Part shown: piece by piece, positions 1 through 12,188 of the stretch
How positions within the stretch are numbered: the stretch's first letter is position 1
Layout: each line of letters opens with the position of its first letter
From: Paratinospora sagittata
Taxonomy: Eukaryota; Streptophyta; Magnoliopsida; Ranunculales; Menispermaceae
Direction: 5' to 3'
NCBI GenBank assembly: GCA_035771175.1
Contig: CM069613.1
Location: 3,406,001-3,470,000 of the forward strand
DNA: 64,000 nt
Notes under the pieces: generated by a model
Told to the model about the DNA's origin: nothing
Databases searched by the model: none
The model's input: the letters and a program-made list of their open reading frames with translations, nothing else
Position numbers and translations under genes: made by a program

Positions 1-2908
1 ACTGGTTCATTGAGCTTACCATGCAAGAAAGCATTGTTGATATCGAGTTGACGAACCGACCATTTGTAGGAAACGGCTAATGTAAGTAAGAACAACCCGG
101 ATTGTGGAAGCCTCGATAACCGAACTATAAGTTTCATCAAAATCAATACCCGAAACTTGCTTGTACCCCTTTGCAACCAACCGAGCCTTATGGCGATGAA
201 TTGAACCATCGAAATTGCGTTTGATTTTGAAAATCTATTTATTACCAATCAAATGATGCTGGGCAGAAGGAGGCATAATTGTCTAAGTGCCATTGTCCAT
301 AAGAGCCTGATATTCTTGACGCATGGCTTGATGCCATTGCGGGCTACTCAACCAGTGGCGACAGATTGCGGTTCAACCTGAGACAAAACATCTTGTACCA
401 TGGTAGCTAAGTAAATCTTGGGTTTGAAGATGCCACTTTTGGCTCGAGTAACCATCGGGTGAGATGGCACGACTTGGATAGGTACTGGGGTAGTAGAAAT
501 GGCAGGGATATCAGATGTTGGGGAAGAGGTAACAAAGGAAAAGGAACCAGGGGAAGAAGTACTAGAAGACATTAAGGGAGAGGGAGAAGAATCAAGTATA
601 GGTAGAGGAATAACTGTGTGTAGAGGGGAATCAAGTGTAGGCTTCGAAGTTGATGATGTAAACATGGAAGAGTACGGGAATTCGAGCTCATTAAAAATGA
701 CATGACAAGAGATAAACACGTGACCAGTGGTAGTGAGACAACGATAGCCTTTATGCACCGAACTATAGCCAATGAATATGCACTTTTCGGACCAGAATTG
801 ATATTTGTGCTGATTATATGCTCGAAGATATGGAAAACACGAACATCCAAAAACACGGAGAATTGAATAATCAGGTGGCTTGAGAAATAACTTTTGGTAG
901 GGGGCGACACATCATTGTGGACAGTGTGGGAAGTCTATTAATGGTGAAAACAGCAGCCTCACATGCATCCCACCAAAAAGACAATGGTAAATGAGCATGA
1001 GCAAGTAGGCAAAGACTAGTGTCGATGATATGACGATGTTTACGCTCGACCTTCCCATGTTGCTCATGTGTACGAGGACAGGGATGTCGAAAAGCAATCC
1101 CTTGGTTGGAAAGAAATTGAGCAAATGGTCTATACTCCCCACCCCAATCGGATTGAACACATCTAATGGTTTTGGAAAATAAATTTTCAACCAACTTCTT
1201 AAATTGAATGAACACACTTAATGCCGCTGATTTGTTCTTAAGAGAATATATCCAAGTAAAACGAGAAAAATCGTCGCCAAAATGAATGTAATAAAGAAAG
1301 CCATCAATAGACACAACAGGGGCTGGCCCGCAAAGATCAGTGTGTATTAGATCCAAAATAGAAAAAGTACAAGAATGTGAATGATTAAATGGCAATGCAT
1401 GTATCTTCCCTAATTGACAAGCTGAACAAAATTCCAAAGTATTGTTCGAAGAGACGGACTTATTACATAACTTGAGGTTACGAGAGGGATGACCCAAACT
1501 TAGGTGCCATGTATTGTGACTTGATGGACACTGGGACGGAACAACACTGGAAGCAACGCTAGATGGAGAGACAAGTGGCTGTGAGGGCTGACGGTTGAGG
1601 AGGAATGATTTGATAGAGGCCATCTTTAAGAATCCCTCGAAGCAGGACCTTGTTGGTGCGAGAACCTTAACAAAGCAGTGGTTAGCATGAAATTCCAAAT
1701 AGACAGCATTATCATTAGTAAGCTGAGACACACTTAACAAATTTTTCTTAATGGAGGGAACACAAAGAGTATTTGGGAATTTTAATGTAGGAGGAAGAAC
1801 AGGAGAAACAACATTACCAACATGGGAGATGGGAAAAGAGGAGCCATTACCAACAACTAAAGACTGATTACTTGCATATTCAGATCGGTTACCCAAGAGA
1901 GAAGGATCGGTTGCAACATGAGACGAGGCTCCACTATCAGCATACCAGGCACTATCGGTGACTGATTCCGGAGACCGCAGAGTGTCCATACTTGCCACAT
2001 ATTTGGCAAGTAGGGCGATTAGAGCTCCCATTTCAACCACTGCAGCCGTGAAATCAACCACCCCCACCAAGATAACCACCACGATTATTTGACCCGTTAA
2101 AAGGAGCTTGTGGGGTGGGTGATGAAGATGACGAACCAGATTTGGTGTTAGAGAAGTTATTTGTACCCATTGCTACATTTACAGCTGGTGGAGGAGTGGT
2201 AGCAAGGAGAGTGCTAACTGGATTTAGGGCATTCAACTGTTGTAACTTGGTGTAGAAGCTAAGAAGGGAGGCCTGCATTTTCGGCCATGAGAAATCAGAT
2301 CGTTCTTGAAGCAGAGTGGTAATGGGAAGAAACTCGACATCAAGGCCAGCCGATGTACACGAAATGAGATCAGGAATAGAAAATGGAGATCCGGCGGCTG
2401 CAAGGCTATCAGCAAAATCTTTCATAATGGAAAGATATTGTACCATCGTTTGTGACCCTTTTCGGGTGGTTTGAATCCTCGTTCGGCAAATCTGAATGCG
2501 AGCACAATTGTGAGCTCCGCACAGCTCCTCTATTGTTTTCCATGCCGACTAAGACGTCGAGTGATCGATAATTTGAGAGGTAACAGATTCGGTCAAGGAG
2601 TTTAACAACCAACCGAGAAGGAGTTGATCTCTGCTAACCCAATCTTCAAAAGCAGGGTTGGGTAAACCATTTTCTCCAAGGATCGGATCTGGACATGGCA
2701 GTGTGCAAAGAAGAAAACCATCGAGCTTGTAGCCACGAATCACAGGTAAGATGATAGACTTTCATAGTAAGAAGTTATTTCGATCAAGTTTGATCGTCAT
2801 GCTCTGGCTGAGCGCATGACCGAATGGCGGTATTACAATAGATTGAAGGTTTTGGACTGAATTCATTGTAGACGATTGAGTCGCAGAGCTAGAAGCTTCT
2901 TCTACCAT
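1..2908 (-). pseudogene. copia gag-pol, disrupted and incomplete
   Basis: The ATG is at 2908. Gag begins with a normal copia N-terminus but has an in-frame TGA where a conserved Trp is expected (around 2765), then continues in pieces through 2743-2549 and 2446-2054. A longer open piece (2082-871) holds the protease motif DSGASSH, the GAG-pre-integrase motif TWHLSLGHPS, and an integrase core with the first Asp in LIHTDLCGP, the second in VQSDWGGEY and the Glu near HGKVERKHR. 758-348 is the linker before reverse transcriptase, and 340-1 encodes the RT start (KARLVAKGYKQV, then QLDINNAFLHG). It once encoded the copia polyprotein; the stops and shifts make it a relic. Confidence 0.85.
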
Positions 2909-2935
2909 GGCGTTGGCCAATGGGCACTGATACCA

Positions 2936-3213
2936 TATTAGAATATAAAAGATGGAAATGGAGAAATATGGAAAAATGGAAAGCTCTGCTCAATAGACGA
3001 GCCAGAGCATGTTCTTGTATTTTATATTGATGTATCATCAATTACAGCCTTAGGATTGTAATAACACTTGTCTTCATCTGAATATACATATCTCAACAAA
3101 TCACATGGTTTAGCATACGTGTCTAACAAACTTGGTGATGTGGCTAACTGCTTGTAAGAATCCGTGCATGCCTGAGGGTGTGTAGAAAGTTCTTCTAATG
3201 GCTCTGTCTAACA
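2936..3213 (-). repeat. 5' LTR of the minus-strand copia element
   Basis: The LTR is about 278 bp. On the minus strand it starts TGTTAGACAGAG and ends TATTCTAATA, directly followed by the primer binding site. The last dinucleotide is TA rather than the usual CA. I placed the boundaries from the primer binding site and from where the LINE coding sequence resumes, because the partner LTR is not in the window. Confidence 0.7.
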
Positions 3214-3749
3214 GGGTCTGATCATTTAGCCTTATTTTTGTCAACTGAAGGTCCTTTGAAGAAATTCAAGAAACAATTTATTTTTGACAATAGATGGTTT
3301 GAGATGGAGGAATGCAACAATTTAATTCAGAATTTATGGGCCTCTCCCTCAGACGTAAATGGGCATAACAATTTGCCTTATCTTATTGCTGAGACTAGAA
3401 GACAGGTGTGGAGTGGATCCAGTCTGGGGATAGGAACTCAAAAATTTCCAATGCCAAGATGTCTTCAAAGAGGAGATCAAACCAAATAAGAGTTATCCAA
3501 AATGAAGAGGGGGTTTGGCTTGAAGATACAAGTCAGATTTTAGATTTTGCAGGTAAGTTCTTTCAAAATCTTTTCACAAGTCATTTTAATTAAAATGGCC
3601 TTCTTTGCTTAAATAATTTTCCATCTAAGCCGAGTGAGGAAGACATATGTTGGCTGGATAGGCCTGTAACTCTTGAGGAAATGACGGATGCACTTTTTGG
3701 AATGTATCCAAATAAAGCCTCCGGGGTCGATGGGCTAACGACAACCTTT
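3214..3749 (+). pseudogene. L1-type LINE ORF2, segment 1 (end of endonuclease to start of RT)
   Basis: Translation starts inside the C-terminal endonuclease motif SDHLAL, continues through the linker typical of plant L1 ORF2 (a WFEMEECNNLI-like stretch), and reaches the RT entry motif NKASGVDGLTTTF, where GVDG stands for the usual GPDG. The frame shifts near 3400-3490 and at a TAA near 3592. The segment ends exactly where the Athila-like element begins at 3750. Joined with 8976 onward it restores TTFYQQYW, the next expected RT residues. The 5' part of the LINE is not visible. Confidence 0.85.
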
Positions 3750-4925
3750 TGATGTGATTTTTTGAATAGATCAATAAAAATACATACTTGCAAGCGTACA
3801 AGGTGAGTTGTAGTACTTAACAAGGTCGATCCACAAAGATAGGGCTAATCACTTTAAGTTTTTTTAAATATTATATACTAAATAAGTCAAAGGAAAATCA
3901 TAGTTGTTTCTAACGTCCTAAGACTTTGAATGCAATAAATAAAAAGAATTTAAAACATAATTTAAATAAACTTCAAATGAAAATAAAACAATTAAATGAA
4001 CAAAAATAAAGCAATAAATAACAAGAAGTAAATATAAGAAAGACAAAAAAAACTGAAATTACTAGAAATAAAACTTTATTAATGTAAAATAAAAAATTAA
4101 AAATAAAACTTACAGAACTCCAAATCCTTGGGCAATATCACCTTACTCAAAGCTTAAATGAGCAACTAAAAATAAATCTAACCTAAAAAAATAAAAATGA
4201 AAATGAGAGTAGAGATGGATCTATTCTCTTGAAATTTATCTCTATTTATAGATGTGCCCACCTCTTGATTTTTAAAAATAAAAATACATCCACCACCTAT
4301 TATTCTCTAAAAAATATCCTCTAAAAATGATCATTTTCTAAATTACATAAATATTTTTTTTCAATCAAGAAAATAAGAAGAAGATTGTGCCCATATGTAG
4401 AGAAAACTCAATTTTCTTCTTTTTGACATGTGTGAAATCTTTTTCTTCCATAAATTGGTTGATATGAGCTCAATTAAATCTTCATCAAAGATTACAATCA
4501 TGTGGGGCCCTTATTTCAAAATCTTTAAGGTGATTAGAATCCAATCAAACGGACTCGGATTGATCATTTAAGCTTTGTTGGATCTAATGTCTCGGTTTCT
4601 CCACATCTAGTCCATGTAGATATGTGATGTGGATCTTTCTGAAATATGCAATCTCATCTTTTAATCCTAAAAATATGTAAAAAATACTTGAAGACCAAGT
4701 GAGACACCAATGTACCCAAAAATAAATAAAAGCTCAATAACCTTATTAAAAGAAAATTAAAATAATAAAAAATAAAAAATGCATTATTAAAGTACCCTAA
4801 AAATCTAAAATGTGATGTAAAGACATTTTTATTATTTTTTTCTATTTTTTTCTTATTTTATTTTATTTTTTAGCCTAAAAGTACTAAAAATATGGGTAAA
4901 AATATGCAAAATTGTGATTTCATCA
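3750..4925 (-). repeat. 3' LTR of the Athila-like element
   Basis: On the plus strand it begins TGATGTGATTTTTTG and ends TTTCATCA. It matches 7793-8970 over its whole length with scattered substitutions and small indels. It is very A/T-rich and has no open frame of note. The CACTCCCCC that follows on the plus strand is the complement of the polypurine tract. Confidence 0.88.
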
Positions 4926-4934
4926 CACTCCCCC

Positions 4935-6343
4935 GCTAGCATTTTGCTAGTCCCTTAGCAAAAATGTGAAATAAAAAAAAAATCCTAATGACTAACAAAT
5001 AATCCTAAAAACTCTACACGACTAAACTAGTGTTCACTTTCACAAACTCATTTATTTAGCATTATACTTGTAATCCAAGGCATAGGTGATTCAGTGTTTA
5101 TGATCCATCCAACTATTGAAAAATTTCTAAGTCTTGAGGCATAAAACTCTTACAATGCAAGTAATATTAAACTCTTTGTGTAAAGTGAATTCTGACTTGG
5201 GCCTAAAACTTCGTTTTGTGTTAAGGATATGTGGTAAGCTCCCTTACACTTAGGGTACTCGATCAAGCTGGTTATCTCAATCCAAACTAAATTTGTATGA
5301 GGATGGCAAAGTCTTGAGCACAACCTTTATTGGTGGAACGTGTTATCTGTCACACACATCTTGCACACCAACTCAAGATGTCCTTATATCTTCATAAGCT
5401 AATTACATCTTGTACGCCAACTCAAGATGGTTTATTTAATATATAACTACTTTTACCCTTTTTTTTTTTTACTAGAAATATGGAACACTTTTGTTGCCTC
5501 TTATTTATATATATACATACATATATATTATACTACTTAAGAAGATGACAAACCAGTTCTTGAGACTTTCTAATCTTATACCTCATGGCTTGAGGAAGTC
5601 CACTTTGGTGAGAGTTAAAAACCTAATTTTTGGCCTAGCTAGATGTGAGTGCAAATTAAGATGTTTTCAATTATTTATTTTATAAAAATTGCATGTCTGT
5701 CCATTTCACTAGATGGGCCAATCAACACATTCTTCACCATTTGCCTCGAATAAACAATTTTCACACTTAATTCAACAAGCTTATACAAGTGAACACCTTA
5801 AACACTTCAAAAAAAAAATCTTCTTTTTTATTTTACTCTAACAAAACAAAAACAAAAAAAGCTACTAAAATGACACCTAAAACAAACCTAAAGATGCTAG
5901 AATGACCTAAAAATAATAAAATGACACTCTCCCCCACTAAAACCAGACATTATCCTCAATGTTAAAAAAAATAAAGAAATTTCAAAAGAAAAAGAAAAAA
6001 AACTATCTAAAAAATGAGCTCCAGCCATTTAATCAGTTCATAGTCCCTTAGTCTAAAATTAAAAATTTTGTAGCTTTTGGGGACTACCAAAGAAATAATG
6101 AATATACTATCATATCTAGGATAAAACATTTTTTTTTGTAGTGAACAGGATCCCAAATGATAGATATATCATCAATGAAATTCAAAACACATTGAACATT
6201 AAATATGAAATCAATGGTTCGATCCATTCAACCTGATTCAAGACATCTTTGACCTGAGGAATTAATATTTTAGGCACACAATTTTCACATTCTCGCTCTG
6301 GACTTGAGGCAGGTTCACAGCAATCCCCTAAACAAGGTTTAGG
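4935..6343. other. Non-coding interior of the Athila-like element
   Basis: A/T-rich spacer between the gag remnant and the 3' LTR. No pol domain is readable in either strand. A short T run at 5459-5470 and dispersed simple A/T tracts are the only structure I see. Confidence 0.6.
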
Positions 6344-6960
6344 CTAAATAAAAAAATTACTCTCCTCCTCTTCATGAAGAACATCAATTATTTGACCTAC
6401 ATGTGTTGTCAACTTTTCCAAAGATTGTTCGGTTTCAATGCGAAATTGCTCAATGTTCTGCATAAATAAATGTAGGGTCTCTTCCAAAGACGACTTTGAA
6501 TGTTGTTGAGACAACTCACAGGGCAATATTGATTCAGTCTCATTAGAAAATTGCTTTGTTGCAATCTGAAATTCTTCAGTTGCAATTTGAGATTGAAGAA
6601 TACCTTGCATAAATAAATGTAGGGTCTCTTCCAAAGATGACTCTGAATATTGTTGAGACAACTCACAGGGAAATATTGATTCCGAGAAATAATGAGGAGA
6701 GAGTTGTGGTAGGGGATCATTAAATGAACCCCCAAAATGTGAGCCTTCAATCCAATATAAATTTGGGTCACTAGCATAATCATGAGAATATGTCTCAGAA
6801 AATAAATTATAGCTAAGGTCCCAATTATGTGCATTTTGTGTAGTGGTCTGATCTCAATTGTATTGAGGGTAGGCGACATTAAACGGGCAAATGCCAGTAT
6901 GATGGTTTGGGTTTGAACATATAGAACATACATTCATATAGAGATTCAGTGATGGGTCCA
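6344..6960 (-). pseudogene. Athila-like gag remnant with CCHC zinc knuckle
   Basis: Reading downstream on the minus strand there is first a knuckle CSICSNPNHHTGIC (6887-6928; C-X2-C-X4-H-X4-C), then a stop, then an acidic, Gln/Ser-rich segment with two copies of a SSLEETLHLFMQ unit and a closing LTTHVGQIIDVL stretch, ending at TAG. Athila-type Gag proteins have the same order: knuckle, then SLE..FM and VGQ motifs. The in-frame TGA after the knuckle shows decay. Capsid function upstream of the knuckle is not recognisable. Confidence 0.7.
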
Positions 6961-7770
6961 TAACCATTAATAGAGCATCTGCATATCAATTTTTATTTTT
7001 ATTTTTATTTTTAATTTTTTTAATTTTTAATTTTTTTACTTTTTAATTTTTATTTTTTATTTAACCTTAATCTAAACTTAACTAAAAGACACACAATCAG
7101 CAAAAAAAATCCTAAGGAAATCTAGCACACATCTCAAAAAATACATAAATGATTTGCATGAGTGAATTTCCTAAGACCTAGACACTTCCTAAAGAGTATC
7201 TCATAGGCCCCCAATCTGGTCTCTTAGCCTAGGTAATCTAGGTAAGCCTCCACGTGGTGGGGTGGGGCACAAGGTCCACTTAAATACCCGACTCCTAGAG
7301 CAGCAAAGCTGCCTTCCTTTCACAATTTAATGTTACTGAGGACAAAGCTTCCTAGAATCAACTAAACCAATTAAGCAAAATTGGTGCAACCTATAATGAA
7401 TACTCACTAATGAGCTCGAACCCTAAATGGTTAAGTTCATACTTTATTTTAATTAAGTTTAGAGACAGGCTAAGGTGAGCGCGTAAGGAATGATTAACCT
7501 AATTTTGGGCCAAGTGTGGTGATTAAATCCACCATTGATCTTAATTGGGGTAATGCCCTTTTCTAACCAATTATGAAAATATTTAACCGCCAAACAATGT
7601 TTCCAAATAAAGTATGATGCAAAAGTTTATTATGCAAATTCTAATCTTAAGATTTTATTTATATATGAGCAAACATAAGGAAATCTTAAATCTAAATGAT
7701 CTTTGATCACATAAAGCATATAACTAATTAATTTAAAATCTAAAAAAAATAAAGTGATTTAGCACCAATC
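6961..7770. other. 5' leader of the Athila-like element
   Basis: A/T-rich sequence between the primer site and the gag remnant (minus orientation). It includes a pure A/T simple-sequence stretch around 6985-7065. No open frame of family character is present. Confidence 0.55.
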
Positions 7771-7786
7771 CTTGGCAACGGGGCCA
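7771..7786 (-). other. Primer binding site, tRNA-Asp type
   Basis: The minus strand reads TGGCCCCGTTGCCAAG six bases downstream of the 5' LTR. It resembles TGGCGCCGTTGCCGGG, the complement of the plant tRNA-Asp 3' end, with about three mismatches. This primer is typical of Athila/Tat-type gypsy elements and supports the orientation and class given for the host element. Confidence 0.75.
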
Positions 7787-7792
7787 AAAACT

Positions 7793-8970
7793 TGATTTGA
7801 TCTTTTAAATAGATCAATAAAAATAAATACTTACAAGTGCACAATGTGAGTTGTAGCACTTAACAAGGTCGATTTACAAGGATAGGGCTAATCACTTTAA
7901 GTTTTTTTTAAAAATAAATTAAATATTATATATTAAATAAGTCAAAAGAAAATCATGGTTGTTTCTAACGTCCTAAGACTTTGAATGCAATAAATAAAAA
8001 GAACTTAAAACAAAATTTAAATAAACTTCAAATGAAAATAAAGCAATTAAATGAATAAAAATAAAGCAATAAATAACAAGAAGTAAATATAAGAAAGACA
8101 AAATATTGAAATTACTAGAAATAAAACTTCATTAATGTAAAAAAAAAAGAAAAACTTATAGAACTCTAAATCATTGGGCAATGTCACCTTACCCCAGGCT
8201 TGAATGAGAACTAAAAATAAATCTAACCTAAAAAATAAAAATGAAAATGAGAGTAAATATCGGATCCATTCTCTTGAAATTTAACCCTATTTATAAATGT
8301 GTCAACCTCTTGATTTCTAAAAATAAAAATACATCCACCACCTATTATTCTCTAAAAAATATCCTCTAGAAATGGCCATTTTCTAAATTACATAAAGATT
8401 TTTTTTTCAATCAAGAAAATAAGAAGAAGATTGTGCCCATATGTGGAGAAAATTCATTTTTCTTCTTTTTGACATGTGTGACATATTTTTCTTTCATAAA
8501 TTGATTCATATGAGCTCCATTAGATTTTCATCAAAGATTGCAACCATGTGAGACCCTTATTTCAAAATCTTTAAGTTGATTAGAATCCAATCAAATGGAC
8601 TCAAATTGATCATTTAAGTCTTGTTGGATCTAACGCCTCGGCTTCTCCACATCTGGTCCATGTAGATATGTGGTGTGGATCTCTTGAAATATGCAATCTC
8701 ATCTTTTGATCCTGAAAATATATAAAAAATACTTGAAGACCAAGTGAGACAACAACATACCCAAAAATAAATAAAATCTCAATAACTTTATTAAAAGAAA
8801 ATTAAAATAATAAAAAATAAAAAATACATTATTAAAGAAGCCTAAAAATGACCTAAAAATCTAAATTGTGATGTAAAGACATTTTTATTTTTTTTTCTTA
8901 TTTTATTTTATTTTCTAGCCTAAAAGTATTAAAAATAGAGGTAAAAATATGTAAAATTATGACTTCATCA
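7793..8970 (-). repeat. 5' LTR of the Athila-like element
   Basis: This is the second LTR copy, starting TGATTTGATCTTTT on the plus strand and ending GACTTCATCA, directly followed by the CCTTT target duplication and then by resumed LINE coding sequence. Confidence 0.88.
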
Positions 8971-8975
8971 CCTTT

Positions 8976-9947
8976 TATCAACAATATTGGAGTGTGGTGT
9001 CACCTTGCCCATTTGGTATGGTGAAAGAGTTTTTTTGAATCAAATACACTAGACCCTTCCTAAAATCATACTATCATTACCCTTATTCCAAAATCCAAAG
9101 CTCTAAAGTCTTTGAATGATTTAAGGCCTATAGGGCTGTGCACAGCGGCATATAAAATTATCTTAAAAATTCTCTCTAATAGGCTAAAGATCGTGCTAAA
9201 TAAAATCATTGGCCCCACCCAAAATGCTTTTATATAGGACAGGCAAATATCCGATAATATCCTATTGGCAAATCATTCATTCAATCACAAAACGGAAGAG
9301 AAGGGCGCATGAGACAGTAATTAAATTAGACATGTCAAAAGCATATGACAGGATTGAATGGGACTTTATTGATTTTATACTTTTGAAGCTGGGTTTTTCT
9401 GAAAATTGGAGAAAGTGACCGTTCATGCATTTCCTCAGTTTCTCTTCAGCTGAAAATTAGTGGATTACGTTAAGGGGATCCTTTATCCCCCATGCTATTT
9501 ATTATATGTGCTGAAGCTTTGCTTATCTGTTTAATAATGTTGTTGACTCTCATAGGCTGCATGGTTTTATGTTTCCAAATGATGGCCCAAGAATTTTACA
9601 TCTATTCTTTGCAGATGATGCTCTCCTGTTCTGCAGGGCAAACAAGAATGACTTTAAAGGCGTGGTGGATTTGCTTAATCAATATTCTAAGGCATCTGGA
9701 CAAGTGTTTAATATGCAAAAGAGTAATATTCTTTTCAGCCCAAAAGTTCAAGAAGTTAAAAAAAGAGAACTTGAGGAAATTATTGGAATGGCCTCAAATG
9801 ACAACCTAGGCAATTCCCTCATATATCATGTCCTGTTTCAAAGTACCAAAATCAGTGATACAGGCCTACAATAAGAAATTAGCCAAATTTTGGTGGGGGT
9901 CTCATAGAGACAACTCTTGCATTCATTGGTGCAATTGGCAAGCATTG
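8976..9947 (+). pseudogene. L1-type LINE ORF2, segment 2 (reverse transcriptase)
   Basis: It continues the RT directly after the Athila-like insertion: FYQQYW, then IPKSKALKSLNDLRPIGLC (the K..DFRPI-type motif), the region around RQISDNILLANH, and the catalytic block LFFADDALLFC near 9605-9635, where FADD holds the two active-site Asp residues. The segment ends with KFWWGSHRDNSCIHWCNWQAL at the insertion point of the solo LTR. Many frameshifts and stops (for example at 9049, 9237 and 9417) mean no active enzyme is made. Confidence 0.88.
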
Positions 9948-10579
9948 TGTGACGCCCCGAAAATTATTTCATCTAGCCCATAACCCAATTGCATTTTTGC
10001 CCAAACTCTATGTGTTGTCTTGATATGTTTGGTGTTTGTTTGATGATTGTTTAATGTTTGTATAGTTGATGCTTGATAATGTATATAAATATATGTATCA
10101 TAAATTTATATGAGTCATGTTAAATTAAAGTATAATGCATATGTTATGATTTATGCATGGGCTCATTAAACCATGAATTGATATGGGTTAGGATTGATGG
10201 AATAAAAGGATAAATGAAATTGAAGATTTGGTGTATTAAATGGATTGGACATTTAAAATACATGTGGTTGGTATGGGTAGTATGAGACCAACACATGTGA
10301 AGGTTGGTGCATGAAAGTGGACAAGTGTCCAATGCCCACTTGTCTTCTTCAAGGAAGTGCTAGAATGAGTGGAGGGAACCAAGGAGAGGAAAACAAGGAG
10401 AGAATCAAGGAGAGAATCAAGGAGGGAATCAAGGAAGTGCTAGAAAGAGGTGAGTGGAGAGAAAAGAAAGAAGAAGAGAAAGAAAAGAAGAGAAAGGAAA
10501 GAAGAAGAGAAAGAAAGAGAGAGTTGCAGGAGTAAGAACCCTGCGAGATTTTCATCAAAGAAGTGGATATTTGGAATTT

Positions 10580-11015
10580 CGGTCAGATTGAGCTCAAATT
10601 TTGTCAGCACGTTCGTAGCTTATGGTTCTTCATTCTGGTCGGTGGAGATCTTGATCAGAGGTTTCTTCTGAGAGATCTAACCTCTCAAACAAAGCTAGCC
10701 GGAAAGTCTGGATTTCTCGCACTGTTTCGCTCAAACTTATAGATCTCCTAAATCTACCGTTAGATGGTTATCAAATTTGGATATGTAGTTTATAACTGAT
10801 ATTTATACATTCTGAACGGTGGAGATCGTATTTAGAAGCTTGTGCTAAGAGATATAACCTCTGAAACAAAGCTGGTCGGAATTTCTGGGTTTCTCGTTCC
10901 GTTTCGGTAAAACTTGTAGATCTCATCAACGTACCGTTGGATGGATATCAAATTTGAGTATGTAGTTTACAACAGATATTTCTGTATTCTGAACGGTGGA
11001 AATATTTATACGTTA
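10580..11015 (+). repeat. Tandem repeats of ~177 bp inside the solo LTR
   Basis: A unit containing a 'gatctc...ccgtt.gatgg.tatcaaattt' block followed by 'attctgaacggtggagat' recurs with a period of about 177 bp (for example 10734 and 10911). Roughly two and a half imperfect copies are present. Confidence 0.7.
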
Positions 11016-12083
11016 ATTATTTTGTGTGATATAGCCATCTGAGTTTGGGTATTTGCAGCAGGAAAGGAGAAACTGTCTGATTAGACACTTGCTCATCAAA
11101 GATACATATCTTTTCGGTCCACCGTTGGATTGGGCTGATATTTGGACAGAAGGTTTGTTTCTTCACATACTTCAATCTGTACGGTTGATTTTGTGATTAC
11201 ATATTTCTGTTGGTAGATTGATACATCTGAACAGAATAATACATGTGAAGAATTGGTAGGGTTGTTTGTATTAGACCTACATTTAGAATATGAACTTAGA
11301 CCTTTCCAAATAGCTTGCATGTCAACTATGTTGACCTAGTTGCCATTGTGGATGAACCCATGATGCAAAATCAGTGATATACATGGCTGAACATGGCGAC
11401 CTAGTGTAAATCGACAATATGGCCTAAGTATGGAAAATTTCATATTTTAGGGCTTTTGATGCTTTTGGCTTAGAATCATTGAATTGATGCAACTTATGTT
11501 TAATTAAGCATGATTAGGGTTGATTATGCTACTGATTTGGTGGTTGTGACCATATCATGGGTTAGGCCTACTTGTGATCAAGTGACCCAAATTTGGACAT
11601 GTTTATGCCTAAGGAATTGAAAATCAGTATTTTTGATTAATAGAATGGTTTATAAATGAGAACTATGCATTAGAGGCCTAAGTCATGTGATTTGAGTTGA
11701 ATGATGGGATTAAATGGGATTTAGGCCTATTAATTATATGTGGGCTGATTTAGGGTTGATTTGTAATGTCTATGTAATTGAGCATAGAAATTGATGTATG
11801 GTAGGATATTGATGTATGTTTCAGGATCTTGATTGGGTTGATTCGGTTTGGTGGTCGTGTGTGATTAAATACTCTCGCGAGGCTTGGTTGTGAGTAGGCT
11901 TCACTTATGATTATATCATTTATGTCATCATATCACTTATATATATTGTATGTTGAAAGCATGAATGTGTTCTAATGTTTTGAATGATGCATTGATTTGA
12001 GAAAACCTTATGACTTTGGTTGGGCCCATCTATCTGGCTAATAGGGGGACTTGACCTTGTCATAGGAGGGTTTTAAGAAGGAA

Positions 12084-12188
12084 ATGATTGGGATCAACGG
12101 CACGGTGAAATAGACGTGGACTAGTAACCCAAGTAAACATGATTGGGATCAACGGCACGGCGAAATAGACGTGGACTAGTAACCCAAG
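12084..12188 (+). repeat. Two 55-bp tandem copies inside the solo LTR
   Basis: A unit starting ATGATTGGGATCAACGGCAC is repeated at 12084 and 12139, and the copies are almost identical (one T/C change seen, in CACGGTG versus CACGGCG). Confidence 0.85.

Larger units (their letters stand above)
1..3213 (-). mobile_element. Ty1/copia LTR retrotransposon, 5' part only
   Basis: Read on the minus strand the order is LTR (2936-3213), tRNA-Met-type primer binding site (2922-2935, TGGTATCAGTGCCC), gag, protease, integrase and the beginning of reverse transcriptase, which runs off the window at base 1. This protease-integrase-RT order defines Ty1/copia. The other LTR lies outside. The element abuts the truncated endonuclease domain of the plus-strand LINE at 3214, so it probably inserted into that LINE. 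Several stops and frame changes make it non-functional. Confidence 0.9.
3750..8970 (-). mobile_element. Non-autonomous Ty3/gypsy (Athila-like) element with a gag remnant only
   Basis: Two direct repeats of about 1.18 kb (3750-4925 and 7793-8970) bound a 2.87-kb interior. The 5-bp target duplication CCTTT (3745-3749 and 8971-8975) and TG...CA ends fix the limits. Orientation is minus: next to the right LTR lies a tRNA-Asp-type primer site (7771-7786) and next to the left LTR a purine tract (GGGGGAGTG, complement of 4926-4934). The interior encodes only a decayed gag with a CCHC knuckle; I see no protease, RT or integrase. This fits the non-autonomous 'terminal repeat with GAG' class derived from Athila/Tat-type gypsy elements. 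The LTRs differ at many sites, so it is not recent. Confidence 0.85.

Noticed and set aside
6409..6933. 174-aa minus-strand open frame in the Athila-like element
   Set aside because: It is out of phase with the zinc knuckle and with the repeated SLEETLHLFM unit; its hydrophobic character is a by-product of the A/T-rich sequence.
10311..10671. Lys/Glu/Arg-rich open frames in the solo LTR
   Set aside because: They only translate a polypurine tract.
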